A stretch of DNA of 64,000 nucleotides from Marinilabilia salmonicolor (GCF_003003035.1 NZ_PVTS01000007.1:1-64000); one strand, 5' to 3'; positions 1 through 8,561 are shown, counted from the first letter of the stretch. Program-made: numbers and translations. Notes: generated by a model from the letters alone, not told the origin.

Positions 1-55
1 TCTTTTGCCACACAATTGGAAAAAATCCAACGATTGCCAGAAATTTCCGGAAAGC

Positions 56-80
56 TCCAACTAATTCCAAGAGATTCCAG
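56..80 (-). repeat. 25-bp repeat shared with 17540-17564
   Basis: Read on the minus strand, these 25 bases match positions 17540-17564 at 23 of 25 positions, including TGGAATTAGTTGGA. The surrounding stretch (1-90) is full of TCCAA/TTCCA/TGGAA words in a loose pattern. It lies just beyond the point where the IS91 transposase reading frame loses family similarity, so it may belong to the sequence that truncated the element. Function unknown. Confidence 0.5.
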
Positions 81-86
81 TAGAAC

Positions 87-959
87 TTAGAAAATCCCAA
101 TTTCCCCGACTGGTGAAACCTCTGGTCGGGAAAAATCTTTACTTTTATACGTGGGAGGCCGATGGCTTACAACCTTTTTAATGCGGCTGTTGGCTATGGC
201 TACACGGTTGACATACCGGCCCAGATATTCCACCACATGATTTGATCCCCTGACCGGCTTCTTGGCATAAACGACCCATTTACGACGGTAAAGTGGATGA
301 AGCTGTTTTTGAGACAAGTCAATAGGTGCATCCTGTTTAATGGTGCCTCTTTCATGCAACTTTTGCAGTCCATCGGTGAACTTTCCCCTGAACATCTTAC
401 TCAGTGCTTTTACCGGGTAGAGATACTTACCTTTGGCTTTGGACCTGCGCCACTTCCCTTGCGGTGTTAATCCTCCGGCCGGCACCAAACAATGAATATG
501 GGGATGCAGACTGATGTTTTGGCCCCATGTATGCAACACAGCAATCATCCCTGTTTGAGCACCAAGGGACTTCTTCCCAAAAGTCTGCATGGTTTTCCAT
601 ACCGACTGAAACAACAAATTATATATCTCCCTCGGATGCTGAAGGCACAATGGATTTAATTCATGGGGCAGGGTAAAAACCACATGAAAATAACCCACCG
701 GTAAGAGATCTTCCTTCCGGCTGAGAATCCATCGCTCTCGTTTGATGTGGGTACATTGGGGACAGTGACTATTGCGACAACTGTACCACATCAGATGGGT
801 ATGCCCACAACAATCACAGGCTTTTAATCGACCACCCAACACAGGTGTGTGGCACTGACTAAGATGGGTCATCACTGTTTTCTGACGACTGGTAAACCCG
901 GTTTCATCCATACGATTCCGAAACCGCGAAATCACCTCTGCAATACCTGACCTTTTCAT
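87..959 (-). CDS. IS91-family rolling-circle transposase, C-terminally truncated
   Basis: A 290-residue protein. The N-terminal zinc-binding region has paired cysteines (Cys48, 50/51, 61, 66, 69). The HUH motif appears as HPHIHCLVP in the middle, and the two catalytic tyrosines sit in YLGRY at about residues 245 and 249, so the Y2 nickase core is intact. Family members usually run to about 380 residues. Here similarity stops just after the RVAIANSRI block, and the last ~27 residues look like read-through into unrelated DNA. The enzyme would nick and transfer single DNA strands during rolling-circle transposition. Its start overlaps the stop of the upstream recombinase (ATGA), implying coupled translation. 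The truncation suggests a non-functional copy. Confidence 0.85.
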   Translation of the reverse strand: MKRSGIAEVISRFRNRMDETGFTSRQKTVMTHLSQCHTPVLGGRLKACDCCGHTHLMWYSCRNSHCPQCTHIKRERWILSRKEDLLPVGYFHVVFTLPHELNPLCLQHPREIYNLLFQSVWKTMQTFGKKSLGAQTGMIAVLHTWGQNISLHPHIHCLVPAGGLTPQGKWRRSKAKGKYLYPVKALSKMFRGKFTDGLQKLHERGTIKQDAPIDLSQKQLHPLYRRKWVVYAKKPVRGSNHVVEYLGRYVNRVAIANSRIKKVVSHRPPTYKSKDFSRPEVSPVGEIGIF

Positions 960-1777
960 ACAACGGGGAACATTTTATCCAAGGGATTTATCACATCACT
1001 CTTCATGCGATAATTGATGTGCAGATAGATCATGGTCGTCAGAATGCTTTGGTGACCCAGCAAATCTCGAATGACCATGAGATTTACTCCCATGCTTAAA
1101 AGATGAGAGGCAAATGAGTGACGAAGAGAATGTACATTAAGTCCTCGTTGCAATCCTTCCCGTTTAAGAGCCTGGCATAAGGCCCAACGGATGCAGGATG
1201 CTGTAATGGGAGTTCCTTTTTTGCGACCATTGAATAAATAATGTCGTGGCCAGAAATTATGGATATAGGAACGCAATTCTACCAACATGTGACGCGATAA
1301 CATCACATAGCGGTCTCGCCGTCCTTTACCACCACGTACGCGTATTTGCATATTCTTGGTGTCAATGTCACTTAAAAGAATGTTACAGGCTTCACCCCGA
1401 CGCAAGCCGGCAGAGTAAATCAGTTTTAAGAGTACGCGGTGCTTTTGATTTTTTATGCCCTGAAACAAACGCTTAAGCTCTGCACCGGTGAAAACTTCAG
1501 GGATATAACGCTCTGCTTTGGGATAGGGAAGCTGCTCGCAGATCTCAGCACGGTTCAAAAAATGTTTGTAGAGATAACGGATGCCGTTCACCGCGATACG
1601 CATGGTGTTGCGCTTTTGCTGCTTCTCTTCCCTTAAATACACCAAATAGGATAAAATCTGATCCGAAGTAATCTCTTCAGGGGGTTTGTTGTAGTAACGG
1701 ATCAGTTGGCGCGGACCATTTAGGTAGGATACGATGGTGCGCGGCGAGAGGTTTTCCAGAACCATGCGTTGCCGCAT
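956..1777 (-). CDS. Tyrosine recombinase (XerC/D- and integron-integrase-like)
   Basis: A 273-residue site-specific recombinase. It has an N-terminal SAM-like core-binding domain (about 1-90) and a C-terminal catalytic domain with the full set of active-site residues: Arg126 in GLRRGE, Lys151, His216 and Arg219 in HSLRH, His242 in LGHQS and nucleophile Tyr251. The C-terminus (TTMIYLHI ... NPLDKM) resembles integron integrases, but the extra alpha-helical insertion typical of IntI before the HxLRH box is absent, so it is better called an IS91-associated Xer-like recombinase. In-frame codons upstream of the ATG still resemble family N-termini (PLLEK before MRQRM), so the true start may be an unusual codon slightly upstream. 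It is translationally coupled to the transposase downstream. Confidence 0.85.
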   Translation of the reverse strand: MRQRMVLENLSPRTIVSYLNGPRQLIRYYNKPPEEITSDQILSYLVYLREEKQQKRNTMRIAVNGIRYLYKHFLNRAEICEQLPYPKAERYIPEVFTGAELKRLFQGIKNQKHRVLLKLIYSAGLRRGEACNILLSDIDTKNMQIRVRGGKGRRDRYVMLSRHMLVELRSYIHNFWPRHYLFNGRKKGTPITASCIRWALCQALKREGLQRGLNVHSLRHSFASHLLSMGVNLMVIRDLLGHQSILTTMIYLHINYRMKSDVINPLDKMFPVV

Positions 1778-1907
1778 CTTCTCCAGTAATGGAGCTGCCT
1801 GATTTAAGGCTGCTTCTTTTTGTTTTTCATGTTATTTACTTTTAGTTAAATTCTGTAAAGTAAACATTTTTAGCTATTTTTATTTCTCCCGACGAAAGGA
1901 GGGTTTA

Positions 1908-1998
1908 GTTCAACAATGTGTATAGCAAATAAGCCAGTCAAGTTATTGTTTCAATTAAAAGTTTCGTGCGTGGCTTACTTGCCATACACTCGTCCGTT
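1908..1998. repeat. attC-like imperfect inverted repeat
   Basis: Arms at 1918-1936 and 1971-1989 are complementary at 17 of 19 positions, separated by a 34-nt loop. The left arm is preceded by GTTCAAC, which fits the RYYYAAC core of integron attC sites. On the right, CCGTT stands where GTTRRRY is expected, but the following bases do not fit. The site lies between the recombinase gene and the first accessory gene. It could be a degenerate attC site, the terminal hairpin of the IS91-type element, or a terminator without a T tract. Confidence 0.4.
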
Positions 1999-2042
1999 CT
2001 CTTGCATTAAAAAAAATGAATCCATCATACTTATAACATAAT

Positions 2043-5027
2043 ATGAAAACATTACAGATAGTACTAATTATCATTGCAATAAGTCAACTAGGATTGGCAC
2101 AAGTTCCTACTCTTAGTGTGCATCGAGAAAGTGGAAGTGAAAGTCTTGAAATCTCTGAGCTTAATATTAATGTTGAAATCTTGGGTAATATAGCCACAAC
2201 AACTTTTGACATTGTTTTCTTCAATCCTTATAATAGAATCTTAGAGGGAGAATTATCAATGCCTCTGAAAAATGGGCAAGAAATCTGTCGCTATGCTTTA
2301 GATATAAATGGAAAACTACGCGAAGGTGTAATTGTTGAAAAAATTAAAGCAAGACAAACATTTGAAGCGGTTGTTCGACAACAGATTGACCCGGGAATAA
2401 TAAATAGAACCAAAGGAAATAGTTTTAAAACAAAGATTTACCCCGTTCCTGCCAAAGGAAGCAAGCGTGTTGTTTTGGCTTTTGTAGAAACTCTTTTTGG
2501 AGATGCAGAAAATCTGCACTACTTACTCCCTTTGGAAAATATGCAAGAGGTAAAACAGTTTTCTCTCAATGTGAAAGCGATAAAAAGCGGTTTGAAGTCT
2601 AAGAAGATAAGTTCTGGTTTTCAAAATATAGAATTTGACAATCAAGATGATGCTTATGTGTTTCATTTAGAACGTGATAATTTTACAACAAACGAACCTT
2701 TAAATTTTACTGTTCCCCGTTTTTCAGAAGATAAGTATCAGCTTTTTACCTGCGATTATGATGGAGAAACATATTTTTATCTGAATATGAAACCCGATGA
2801 ATTAGGAATCAAAAAAAAAGCTTCACCCAAAAATATTGCTATATTCTGGGATAATTCATTTTCAACAACAAAGCGAAAAATTGCAGCAGAGTTAAATCTT
2901 TTACACTCATACTTAAATACATTAAATTCAAAAGTAAATATCTCTGTTACTGTATTTAATCAGAATGTTTCTGAACTTAAAAATTTTACGTCTGCTAATG
3001 AGGTGATAAGTTACATTAAGAGTTTTGAAAATGATGGTGCAACCTTATTTGAAAACATAAAACTACCTAATAATGTAGATGAGATTTTTCTTTTTTCTGA
3101 TGGTGTAAACACAATCGGAAAAGATGAACTGTTATTGACAAAGACACCCATATACGCAATAACATCAAGTGCAGGTAGTAATTACTCCTTTTTGAAACAT
3201 ATATGTGCTGAAACTAATGGAGAATTTATTGATTTAGGTGTGGTGTCAAACGATAGGGCATTGCGACTTTTAATGTATGATGAGGAGAAGTTTTTATCGT
3301 ACGATTATGATTCCGGACTAATCAAAGAAATTTATCCAAAAGTGTCGAAAAGAGTTGATGATTACTTTGAAGTAGCAGGAATACTTATTGGAAATGAGGC
3401 AGAGTTAAAGGTCAATTTTGGGGGTAAAAGCGGTATAACGCAAACAAAATCCTTTACTATAACGAAAAAAACCGGTTCTGAAACCATTGCACGACTGTGG
3501 GCCGCTAAAAAAATCGCTGCATTGAATTCTAATTATGAGCAAAATAAAAATGATATACTTATTTTGAGTCAAAAGCACAACATCATAACAAAGAATACAT
3601 CATTGTTGGTATTAGATAGAGTAGAGGATTATGTATTTCATAAGATTACACCTCCCTCTGAATTGCTGGATGAATACAACAGACTTTTGACATTGAGTAA
3701 AGATAGTGAACCCGAAAAGCCATCAGTTGATGTCATAGAGAAAAGAAATACTAACCGGTTTAAAAAATTAGAACAATGGTATGAAAGACCTTTGCAGCCA
3801 AATACTAAGAAACAGTCTGAAAGTGTATCTGAAGCTTTATCGGGATCAGTATCTGGATTAGCTGAAGAGGAGGAAATCATTCCTGTTACAAGACAAGAAG
3901 CTGTCACACCGCCACCACCACCTCCTCCTCCCAATGTTTCGGAATCGCTTAATATCGTTGACGATGATGTTGAGTTGGAAGAAGAGTTGGTTATCGAAGA
4001 TCCAGAAGCCACGGAAGAAATGGAGCTCGATTTCTCTAATATGGAAAGTGAAGAAGAAGGTGAAGATGTTTTATTTATGGTGACAAGTTCAGCATCTCAT
4101 TATACAACACCAAAATCCTCAATTAAGGTACTATCCTGGATTCCCGATGCTCCTTATATTAAAGAGTTAAGAGTTGCGAAAGATGAAGAACTTCTTCCGC
4201 TTTATTACAAACTGAAAGATGAAAATATAAGCCGTCCTGCGTTTTACATTCAAGTATCCGACCTGTTCTTTTCAAAGGGAAGGAAAAGCGAAGCTATCAG
4301 GATTTTATCAAATGCAATTGAATTGGATTTAGAAAATCCCGAATTACTTAAAGTCGTTGCAAGACGACTTTTAGATGAAGGTGAGTATGAACTTGCTATT
4401 AAAATCTTTTTGGAGATTAAAGATTTACGTCCTGAAGAACCACAATCATTCCGGGATTTAGCAATGGCCTATAATGAAAACAAAGAGTATAACAAGGCAT
4501 TAGACATGTATTTATACATTTTAGATAATGAATGGGGGCGTTTTGAAGAAATTAAGGATGTAGTATTTAATGAATTAAACTGTCTTGTAGCATTATATGG
4601 AGATTATTTGGACTTGACCAAAGTAAGTAAGGATTACATAAAATCAATGCCCCTTGATGTTCGCATCACCATAGATTGGAGCAGTAATGAAAGTGATATT
4701 GATTTATGGGTAATTGACCCCAATGGTGAAAAATGCTTTTACAAAAACACGCACACAAGAATTGGAGGGAAGATAACAACGGATTTTACACAAGGCTATG
4801 GACCCGAGGAATTTTCTTTAAAAAATGCTAAACGTGGTTTTTATACGGTTTATGTAAACTATTATAGTGAATCCCGACAAACAATAACCGGACCAGTGAC
4901 TGTTTATGCTGAGTTAACAACACATTATGGAACAGAGAAACAGGAAACAGAGAGGATAGCCGTTCAATTGGAAAATGACAATTACAAAAAAACAATGCAA
5001 ATAGGACAATTGGAATTTAAAGAATGA
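2043..5027 (+). CDS. Secreted VIT / von Willebrand A / TPR / DUF2135 protein
   Basis: A 994-residue protein with a signal peptide (first ~20 residues ending LGLAQ). Visible domains are a VIT (inter-alpha-trypsin inhibitor N-terminal) domain at about 25-150; a vWA domain at about 262-420 whose metal site starts as DNSFS (270-274), close to the DxSxS MIDAS; a linker with an eight-proline run followed by a very acidic stretch (about 630-690); TPR-like helices at about 720-860; and a C-terminal DUF2135 domain recognised from the SDIDLWVIDPNGE motif. Such proteins are exported and probably anchored in the envelope, with the vWA domain binding protein or matrix ligands. The precise role is unknown. 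A membrane-protein gene follows 7 nt later, suggesting co-transcription. Confidence 0.8.
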   Translation: MKTLQIVLIIIAISQLGLAQVPTLSVHRESGSESLEISELNINVEILGNIATTTFDIVFFNPYNRILEGELSMPLKNGQEICRYALDINGKLREGVIVEKIKARQTFEAVVRQQIDPGIINRTKGNSFKTKIYPVPAKGSKRVVLAFVETLFGDAENLHYLLPLENMQEVKQFSLNVKAIKSGLKSKKISSGFQNIEFDNQDDAYVFHLERDNFTTNEPLNFTVPRFSEDKYQLFTCDYDGETYFYLNMKPDELGIKKKASPKNIAIFWDNSFSTTKRKIAAELNLLHSYLNTLNSKVNISVTVFNQNVSELKNFTSANEVISYIKSFENDGATLFENIKLPNNVDEIFLFSDGVNTIGKDELLLTKTPIYAITSSAGSNYSFLKHICAETNGEFIDLGVVSNDRALRLLMYDEEKFLSYDYDSGLIKEIYPKVSKRVDDYFEVAGILIGNEAELKVNFGGKSGITQTKSFTITKKTGSETIARLWAAKKIAALNSNYEQNKNDILILSQKHNIITKNTSLLVLDRVEDYVFHKITPPSELLDEYNRLLTLSKDSEPEKPSVDVIEKRNTNRFKKLEQWYERPLQPNTKKQSESVSEALSGSVSGLAEEEEIIPVTRQEAVTPPPPPPPPNVSESLNIVDDDVELEEELVIEDPEATEEMELDFSNMESEEEGEDVLFMVTSSASHYTTPKSSIKVLSWIPDAPYIKELRVAKDEELLPLYYKLKDENISRPAFYIQVSDLFFSKGRKSEAIRILSNAIELDLENPELLKVVARRLLDEGEYELAIKIFLEIKDLRPEEPQSFRDLAMAYNENKEYNKALDMYLYILDNEWGRFEEIKDVVFNELNCLVALYGDYLDLTKVSKDYIKSMPLDVRITIDWSSNESDIDLWVIDPNGEKCFYKNTHTRIGGKITTDFTQGYGPEEFSLKNAKRGFYTVYVNYYSESRQTITGPVTVYAELTTHYGTEKQETERIAVQLENDNYKKTMQIGQLEFKE

Positions 5028-5034
5028 AACGAGC

Positions 5035-5616
5035 ATGACAAGAAACCTCAAAGTATCGTTGATTATTTCACTTCTATTTGTCGGATTGATAAGATTCCGA
5101 CCGATTTGGGAAAGGAATCCGGGAGGGTCTTGGAATATTTTATTTTTTTTGGGAATTGCAGTTTTATTCTTCTGGCTGATTGTTAAGATTATTATTGAAT
5201 TTGTCAGACTAATAAAGCAACGAAAAAACATGACTTTTAAGATATTCATCTCAATTATTATAATGATAATTTTACTTTTTGATGGGATGTTTAACCCATT
5301 GAAGATAAATCTGGATAAAATATACGGGCAAGTGGATTTTCGAGCATGTTATGAAGGAACACAGAATCAAGCAACTCTTAAATTAAGAGAAAATGGAAAA
5401 TTTGATATTCATTGGACTGGAGTATTTTTTTCAGATAACTTCTATACAGGAGATTATATAAAATCTGAAGATACGTTATTGTTACATTTTGATACTGAGA
5501 TTCCAAGAAATTTAAATGACACGTTGATTGTGAAAGGAGAATATATATATAGAATACAAGCTGACTCTTTAATTTCAACTCACTTTTATTTAGGACATTG
5601 CAAAGGGTTGAACTGA
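5035..5616 (+). CDS. Hypothetical membrane protein with extracytoplasmic domain
   Basis: A 193-residue protein not assigned to a family. Three hydrophobic segments occupy the first ~95 residues (about 7-20, 35-58 and 68-85), followed by a soluble C-terminal domain of ~100 residues rich in beta-type sequence (LKLRENGKFDIHWTGVFF). The start lies 7 nt after the stop of the VIT/vWA gene, so the two are probably co-transcribed and may act together at the envelope. A few homologue-poor genes of similar AT-rich composition follow, consistent with a horizontally acquired region. Function cannot be inferred. Confidence 0.6.
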   Translation: MTRNLKVSLIISLLFVGLIRFRPIWERNPGGSWNILFFLGIAVLFFWLIVKIIIEFVRLIKQRKNMTFKIFISIIIMIILLFDGMFNPLKINLDKIYGQVDFRACYEGTQNQATLKLRENGKFDIHWTGVFFSDNFYTGDYIKSEDTLLLHFDTEIPRNLNDTLIVKGEYIYRIQADSLISTHFYLGHCKGLN

Positions 5617-5816
5617 TAATTTGAATTATACTTAAAGAATATAAAAAAACAAACGGAGAGATTATTAAATTACCTATAGGTTTAAGTATGTAAATAGAAG
5701 AAACTTCCAATTGTGTATATCAGGTTGATTAATTTGATGCTCAAGGACGAAGTGTTGACAATCATGGAACGGATTTGGTCGAAATTATTGCATAAGCGAT
5801 TCTTAATTTAAACAGG

Positions 5817-6338
5817 ATGAGACGAATTCAAAAAATATTTAAGTGGATAACCTTACTGTTCTTTGGAATTGCAATCTATGCAATGACTATTGGACAAGTA
5901 GTTCCAATTGAGTTCGCTGATTGGCATCATACGCATCTTTTCTATGATATAATTCTTCAAGGACTCCCTATTGCAATTTTGCTGACACTTGGATGGACTT
6001 TGAAAAAGGACAGACCCCAAAAAACAAACATTGTTATTGTAATTTTGACACCAATAATTGCAGGTGGAATGTTTATCGGAACAATCTTCCTGATGTTCTC
6101 ATTTGGGTTTGGAGCCTGGGTGGATGAAGAAATAATTTATGAGAGAAGAGAAAACCCGAAAGTGACCATTAGGCACCAAATGTGGGACATAGGTGCATTT
6201 GGCTACGGCGGACAAAGGACCGTAAAGTTAACTCCGTTTTTAGGATTCTTGAATTTGGTTGAAATTGTAGATACGGCCACGATTGACAAAAAAAATTGGA
6301 CTTTAGTTGAGAAAGAAGGAGAAATTAAATTTCCGTAA
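5817..6338 (+). CDS. Hypothetical small membrane protein
   Basis: A 173-residue protein of unknown family. Hydrophobic segments near residues 10-28, 44-62 and 70-98 predict three membrane helices. The remaining ~70 residues form a hydrophilic tail (VTIRHQMWDIGAFGYGGQRTVKL) that ends in a charged, probably folded segment. It stands alone, with ~200 bp on the left that hold only short frame-interrupted coding-like pieces. No signal or catalytic motif was seen. The reading frame is supported by length and by a coherent membrane topology rather than by family recognition. Confidence 0.5.
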   Translation: MRRIQKIFKWITLLFFGIAIYAMTIGQVVPIEFADWHHTHLFYDIILQGLPIAILLTLGWTLKKDRPQKTNIVIVILTPIIAGGMFIGTIFLMFSFGFGAWVDEEIIYERRENPKVTIRHQMWDIGAFGYGGQRTVKLTPFLGFLNLVEIVDTATIDKKNWTLVEKEGEIKFP

Positions 6339-6500
6339 ATTGAAAAGGAAAAACCAGGTAATTACCTGATAGTAAGTGTAAAAGATGTATTTCAACTATT
6401 TTAGATTTCAGCGTATTAATAATTTTTGCTTTCCTTTTTCAAAATCATTAAATCCAATTGCAGTCATATTTGAAATTTATCAAAAAATATAAGCAAAATT

Positions 6501-6656
6501 ATGAGGTTCTACTTTATTGGTTCTATGACTTTAATAATTGTTATCCTCAGGTTCACAGCTTTTAATATAAAGTTTGAGCCAAGAAGGGAACATGGATTTT
6601 TATCTATATGGGAATATGGATTTATGATGACAAAAATAATCCCCAAAATAGCATAA
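6501..6656 (+). CDS. Small membrane peptide, coupled to next gene
   Basis: A 51-codon frame (MRFYFIGSMTLIIVILRFTA at its start) with one N-terminal hydrophobic segment. Its TAA stop overlaps the ATG of the following signal-peptide protein at 6656 (TAATG), a typical translational-coupling arrangement. That overlap is the main reason to believe both this small frame and the choice of 6656 as the next start. No family is recognised. It could also be a truncated remnant of a larger membrane protein. Confidence 0.4.
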   Translation: MRFYFIGSMTLIIVILRFTAFNIKFEPRREHGFLSIWEYGFMMTKIIPKIA

Positions 6657-7174
6657 TGAAAAGCATGATATTGATAATACTCGGACTGGCTTTTTCTTTA
6701 AATTCTTACTCTCAAGATAAATTATTAACGATTGAGAGAGGGGTTAATGAATATTATGCTGATACACTTTATAATCAAATAGATTTGCATTATTTAAATT
6801 CATCTGACAGTGTTCTGGTCTTATGGATTGAGAAAGAATATGTTGATTCATTATCTAATAGTCAAAAAATTAAAAATCATTTTTTTACCCGGAAAGGCGA
6901 TTCGTCTTTGATGCAGATGATTTGGGACGGGAATGTTGAATGCTTTGTTCCAGGTTTGTTTGATAACTTTATGAAAATTATTAAGCCCAAAGATCGATTT
7001 ACAGTTTCCATTTTAAAAACAGGAAAAGTAAATTCAGAATTGATAAGGTCAATTGAGAAGCATATTGTGATTGTGAAAGCTAATGATATAAAAGGACTTC
7101 AAATTGATGACTCCATTAATATGTTTAATTATAAAGGAAATAATGTAATTTTATTAACTGAGTGGATGAAATGA
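6656..7174 (+). CDS. Hypothetical secreted protein
   Basis: A 172-residue protein. Starting at ATG 6656 gives a clean signal peptide (MKSMILIILGLAFSLNSYSQ), whereas the longer in-frame start at 6608 would bury it behind 16 polar residues. The ATG overlaps the stop of the 51-codon frame upstream, which supports this start. The mature part is ~150 residues without cysteines arranged in motifs or known catalytic signatures. It probably works in the periplasm or outer membrane. The family is not recognised. Confidence 0.55.
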   Translation: MKSMILIILGLAFSLNSYSQDKLLTIERGVNEYYADTLYNQIDLHYLNSSDSVLVLWIEKEYVDSLSNSQKIKNHFFTRKGDSSLMQMIWDGNVECFVPGLFDNFMKIIKPKDRFTVSILKTGKVNSELIRSIEKHIVIVKANDIKGLQIDDSINMFNYKGNNVILLTEWMK

Positions 7175-7203
7175 ACTATCCACAGCATATTGAAGGTTTG
7201 GTT

Positions 7204-7338
7204 TTACTTTTTTAATAGCTCCGGCCCGATAAAACCACAGCTGGTCAAAAAGCCACGCCCAAGCGCATTTTCATCCGGAAAGTTACGGTCATGCAGAGAA
7301 TCCGCAATACGGAGATTAGCAGCAATAATCCAGGCATA
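7204..7338 (-). pseudogene. C-terminal gene remnant, unknown family
   Basis: On the minus strand an open frame without a start codon encodes a well-composed C-terminal segment (ANLRIADSLHDRNFPDE, then GRGFLTSCGFIGPELLKK) and ends at a stop at 7204-7206. Its upstream end runs into the repeated TTGCGGAGAA motif and then a stop. It looks like the tail of a gene left behind by a rearrangement or by insertion of the Fic gene. The family could not be named. Confidence 0.3.
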
Positions 7339-7340
7339 AT

Positions 7341-7402
7341 TTGCGGAGAAAGTTTCATTTGCGGAGAATAAAGACTATATTTATCGCAAAATATGCGGAG
7401 AA
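7341..7402 (+). promoter_or_regulatory. Triple TTGCGGAGAA repeat ahead of Fic gene
   Basis: TTGCGGAGAA occurs at 7341-7350 and 7359-7368, and ATGCGGAGAA at 7393-7402, directly before and across the Fic start. The first two are 18 bp apart, the third 34 bp further on. Such spaced direct repeats are typical of an operator. Because the Fic protein ends in a winged-helix-like domain, autoregulation is possible. The repeats could instead be tandem-duplication debris. Confidence 0.4.
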
Positions 7403-8517
7403 TGAAGATCTATATACACGAAAAAGAGAATTGGACTGACTTCACATGGGACAGTAAAAAAGTGATGCTAAAACTGGGTGAAGCAAGAAATCTACAAGGC
7501 AGGCTGCTTGGGAAAATGGAATCGCTGGGTTTTGATTTGCAAAATGAAGCGATTTTGAACACGCTTACCTTAGACGTTATCAAATCATCTGAAATAGAGG
7601 GTGAATTCTTGGCAATAGAACAAGTCCGTTCTTCTATTGCCCGTCGATTGGGAATTGATATAGCGGGAGCGGTGGAATCGGAACGGCATGTTGACGGAAT
7701 CGTTGAAATGATGCTTGACGCAACTCAAAGATATGATTTGCCTTTGACCAAAGAGAGATTGTTTGGATGGCATGCTGCATTGTTTCCGACAGGTTGGAGT
7801 AATCTGTATAAAATTACAGTTGCAGGCTGGAGAAAAGATACGACTGGTCCAATGCAGGTAGTGTCAGGTCCTATGGGAAAAGAAAAAGTTCATTACCAGG
7901 CTCCGGCTTCAGACAGAATAGAACCGGAAATGAAAAAGTTCCTAAACTGGTTTGAAAACGAGCATGAGCTGGATTTGGTTCTTAAAGCAGCTATTGCTCA
8001 TTTATGGTTCGTTACAATTCATCCGTTTGACGATGGGAACGGACGAATCACAAGAGCCATTACAGATATGACATTGGCACGGTCTGATAAAAGTATCAGG
8101 CGCTTCTACAGTATGTCTGCACAAATCAGAATTGAGCGAAAACAGTATTATGAAAAGCTTGAAAAGACCCAAAAAGGAAATTCAGATATAACAGAGTGGA
8201 TTCTGTGGTTTTTACAATGTTTGATAAATGCTATTCACTCCACTGACGACACTTTATCGAAAATACTTCATAAAGCAGAATTTTGGAAAATCCATTCAAC
8301 CACAATTCTGAATGACAGGCAGCAAAAAATAATAAACAGACTACTTGATGGATTTGACGGGAAGTTAACAACCTCCAAGTGGGGGAAAATTAATAAGTGT
8401 TCACAAGATACAGCTCTTCGGGATATTCAGGATTTGATAAAGAAGGATATCTTACAAAAGGATGCAAGCGGTGGGCGAAGCACAAATTATGAATTGAAGG
8501 AAATTCCGGGTGGGTAA
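7402..8517 (+). CDS. Fic family protein (DUF4172-Fic-winged helix)
   Basis: A 371-residue protein from ATG 7402; the ATG at 7393 lies inside the upstream repeat and is less likely. The order is an N-terminal DUF4172-type domain, the Fic domain with an intact catalytic loop HPFDDGNGR (about residue 207 onward), and a C-terminal helix-turn-helix-like region. An inhibitory motif of class II Fic proteins, S-x3-E-G in SSEIEG near residue 62, precedes the Fic core. Fic enzymes usually transfer AMP to hydroxyl side chains of target proteins, and the inhibitory glutamate keeps them off until displaced. No separate antitoxin gene is adjacent. Catalysis is supported by the motif; the target is unknown. 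Confidence 0.9.
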   Translation: MKIYIHEKENWTDFTWDSKKVMLKLGEARNLQGRLLGKMESLGFDLQNEAILNTLTLDVIKSSEIEGEFLAIEQVRSSIARRLGIDIAGAVESERHVDGIVEMMLDATQRYDLPLTKERLFGWHAALFPTGWSNLYKITVAGWRKDTTGPMQVVSGPMGKEKVHYQAPASDRIEPEMKKFLNWFENEHELDLVLKAAIAHLWFVTIHPFDDGNGRITRAITDMTLARSDKSIRRFYSMSAQIRIERKQYYEKLEKTQKGNSDITEWILWFLQCLINAIHSTDDTLSKILHKAEFWKIHSTTILNDRQQKIINRLLDGFDGKLTTSKWGKINKCSQDTALRDIQDLIKKDILQKDASGGRSTNYELKEIPGG

Positions 8518-8561
8518 CAGGTATTAAAGCAAATAATTATTTTGAATGAGGATTCATTTTA

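Larger units (their letters stand above)
87..1777 (-). mobile_element. IS91-family element, truncated at transposase 3' end
   Basis: Two coupled genes, a tyrosine recombinase (956-1777) then an HUH/Y2 transposase (87-959), share an ATGA stop/start overlap in one orientation. Many IS91-family elements carry a recombinase-like gene upstream of the rolling-circle transposase, so this is one mobile unit. The transposase 3' end, next to which the replication-origin end should lie, is missing, so the element is probably immobile. The outer boundary on the recombinase side is not certain; the inverted repeat at 1908-1998 is a candidate terminus or an independent site. Confidence 0.7.

Noticed and set aside
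3638-4012. Minus-strand frame rich in Ser and Gly opposite the polyproline linker
   Set aside because: It is the shadow of the low-complexity proline/acidic region of the VIT/vWA gene.
6352-6372. CAGGTAATTACCTG palindrome, with part of it recurring near 18281
   Set aside because: Only 13-14 bases are shared and no context is common; chance is likely in AT-rich sequence.
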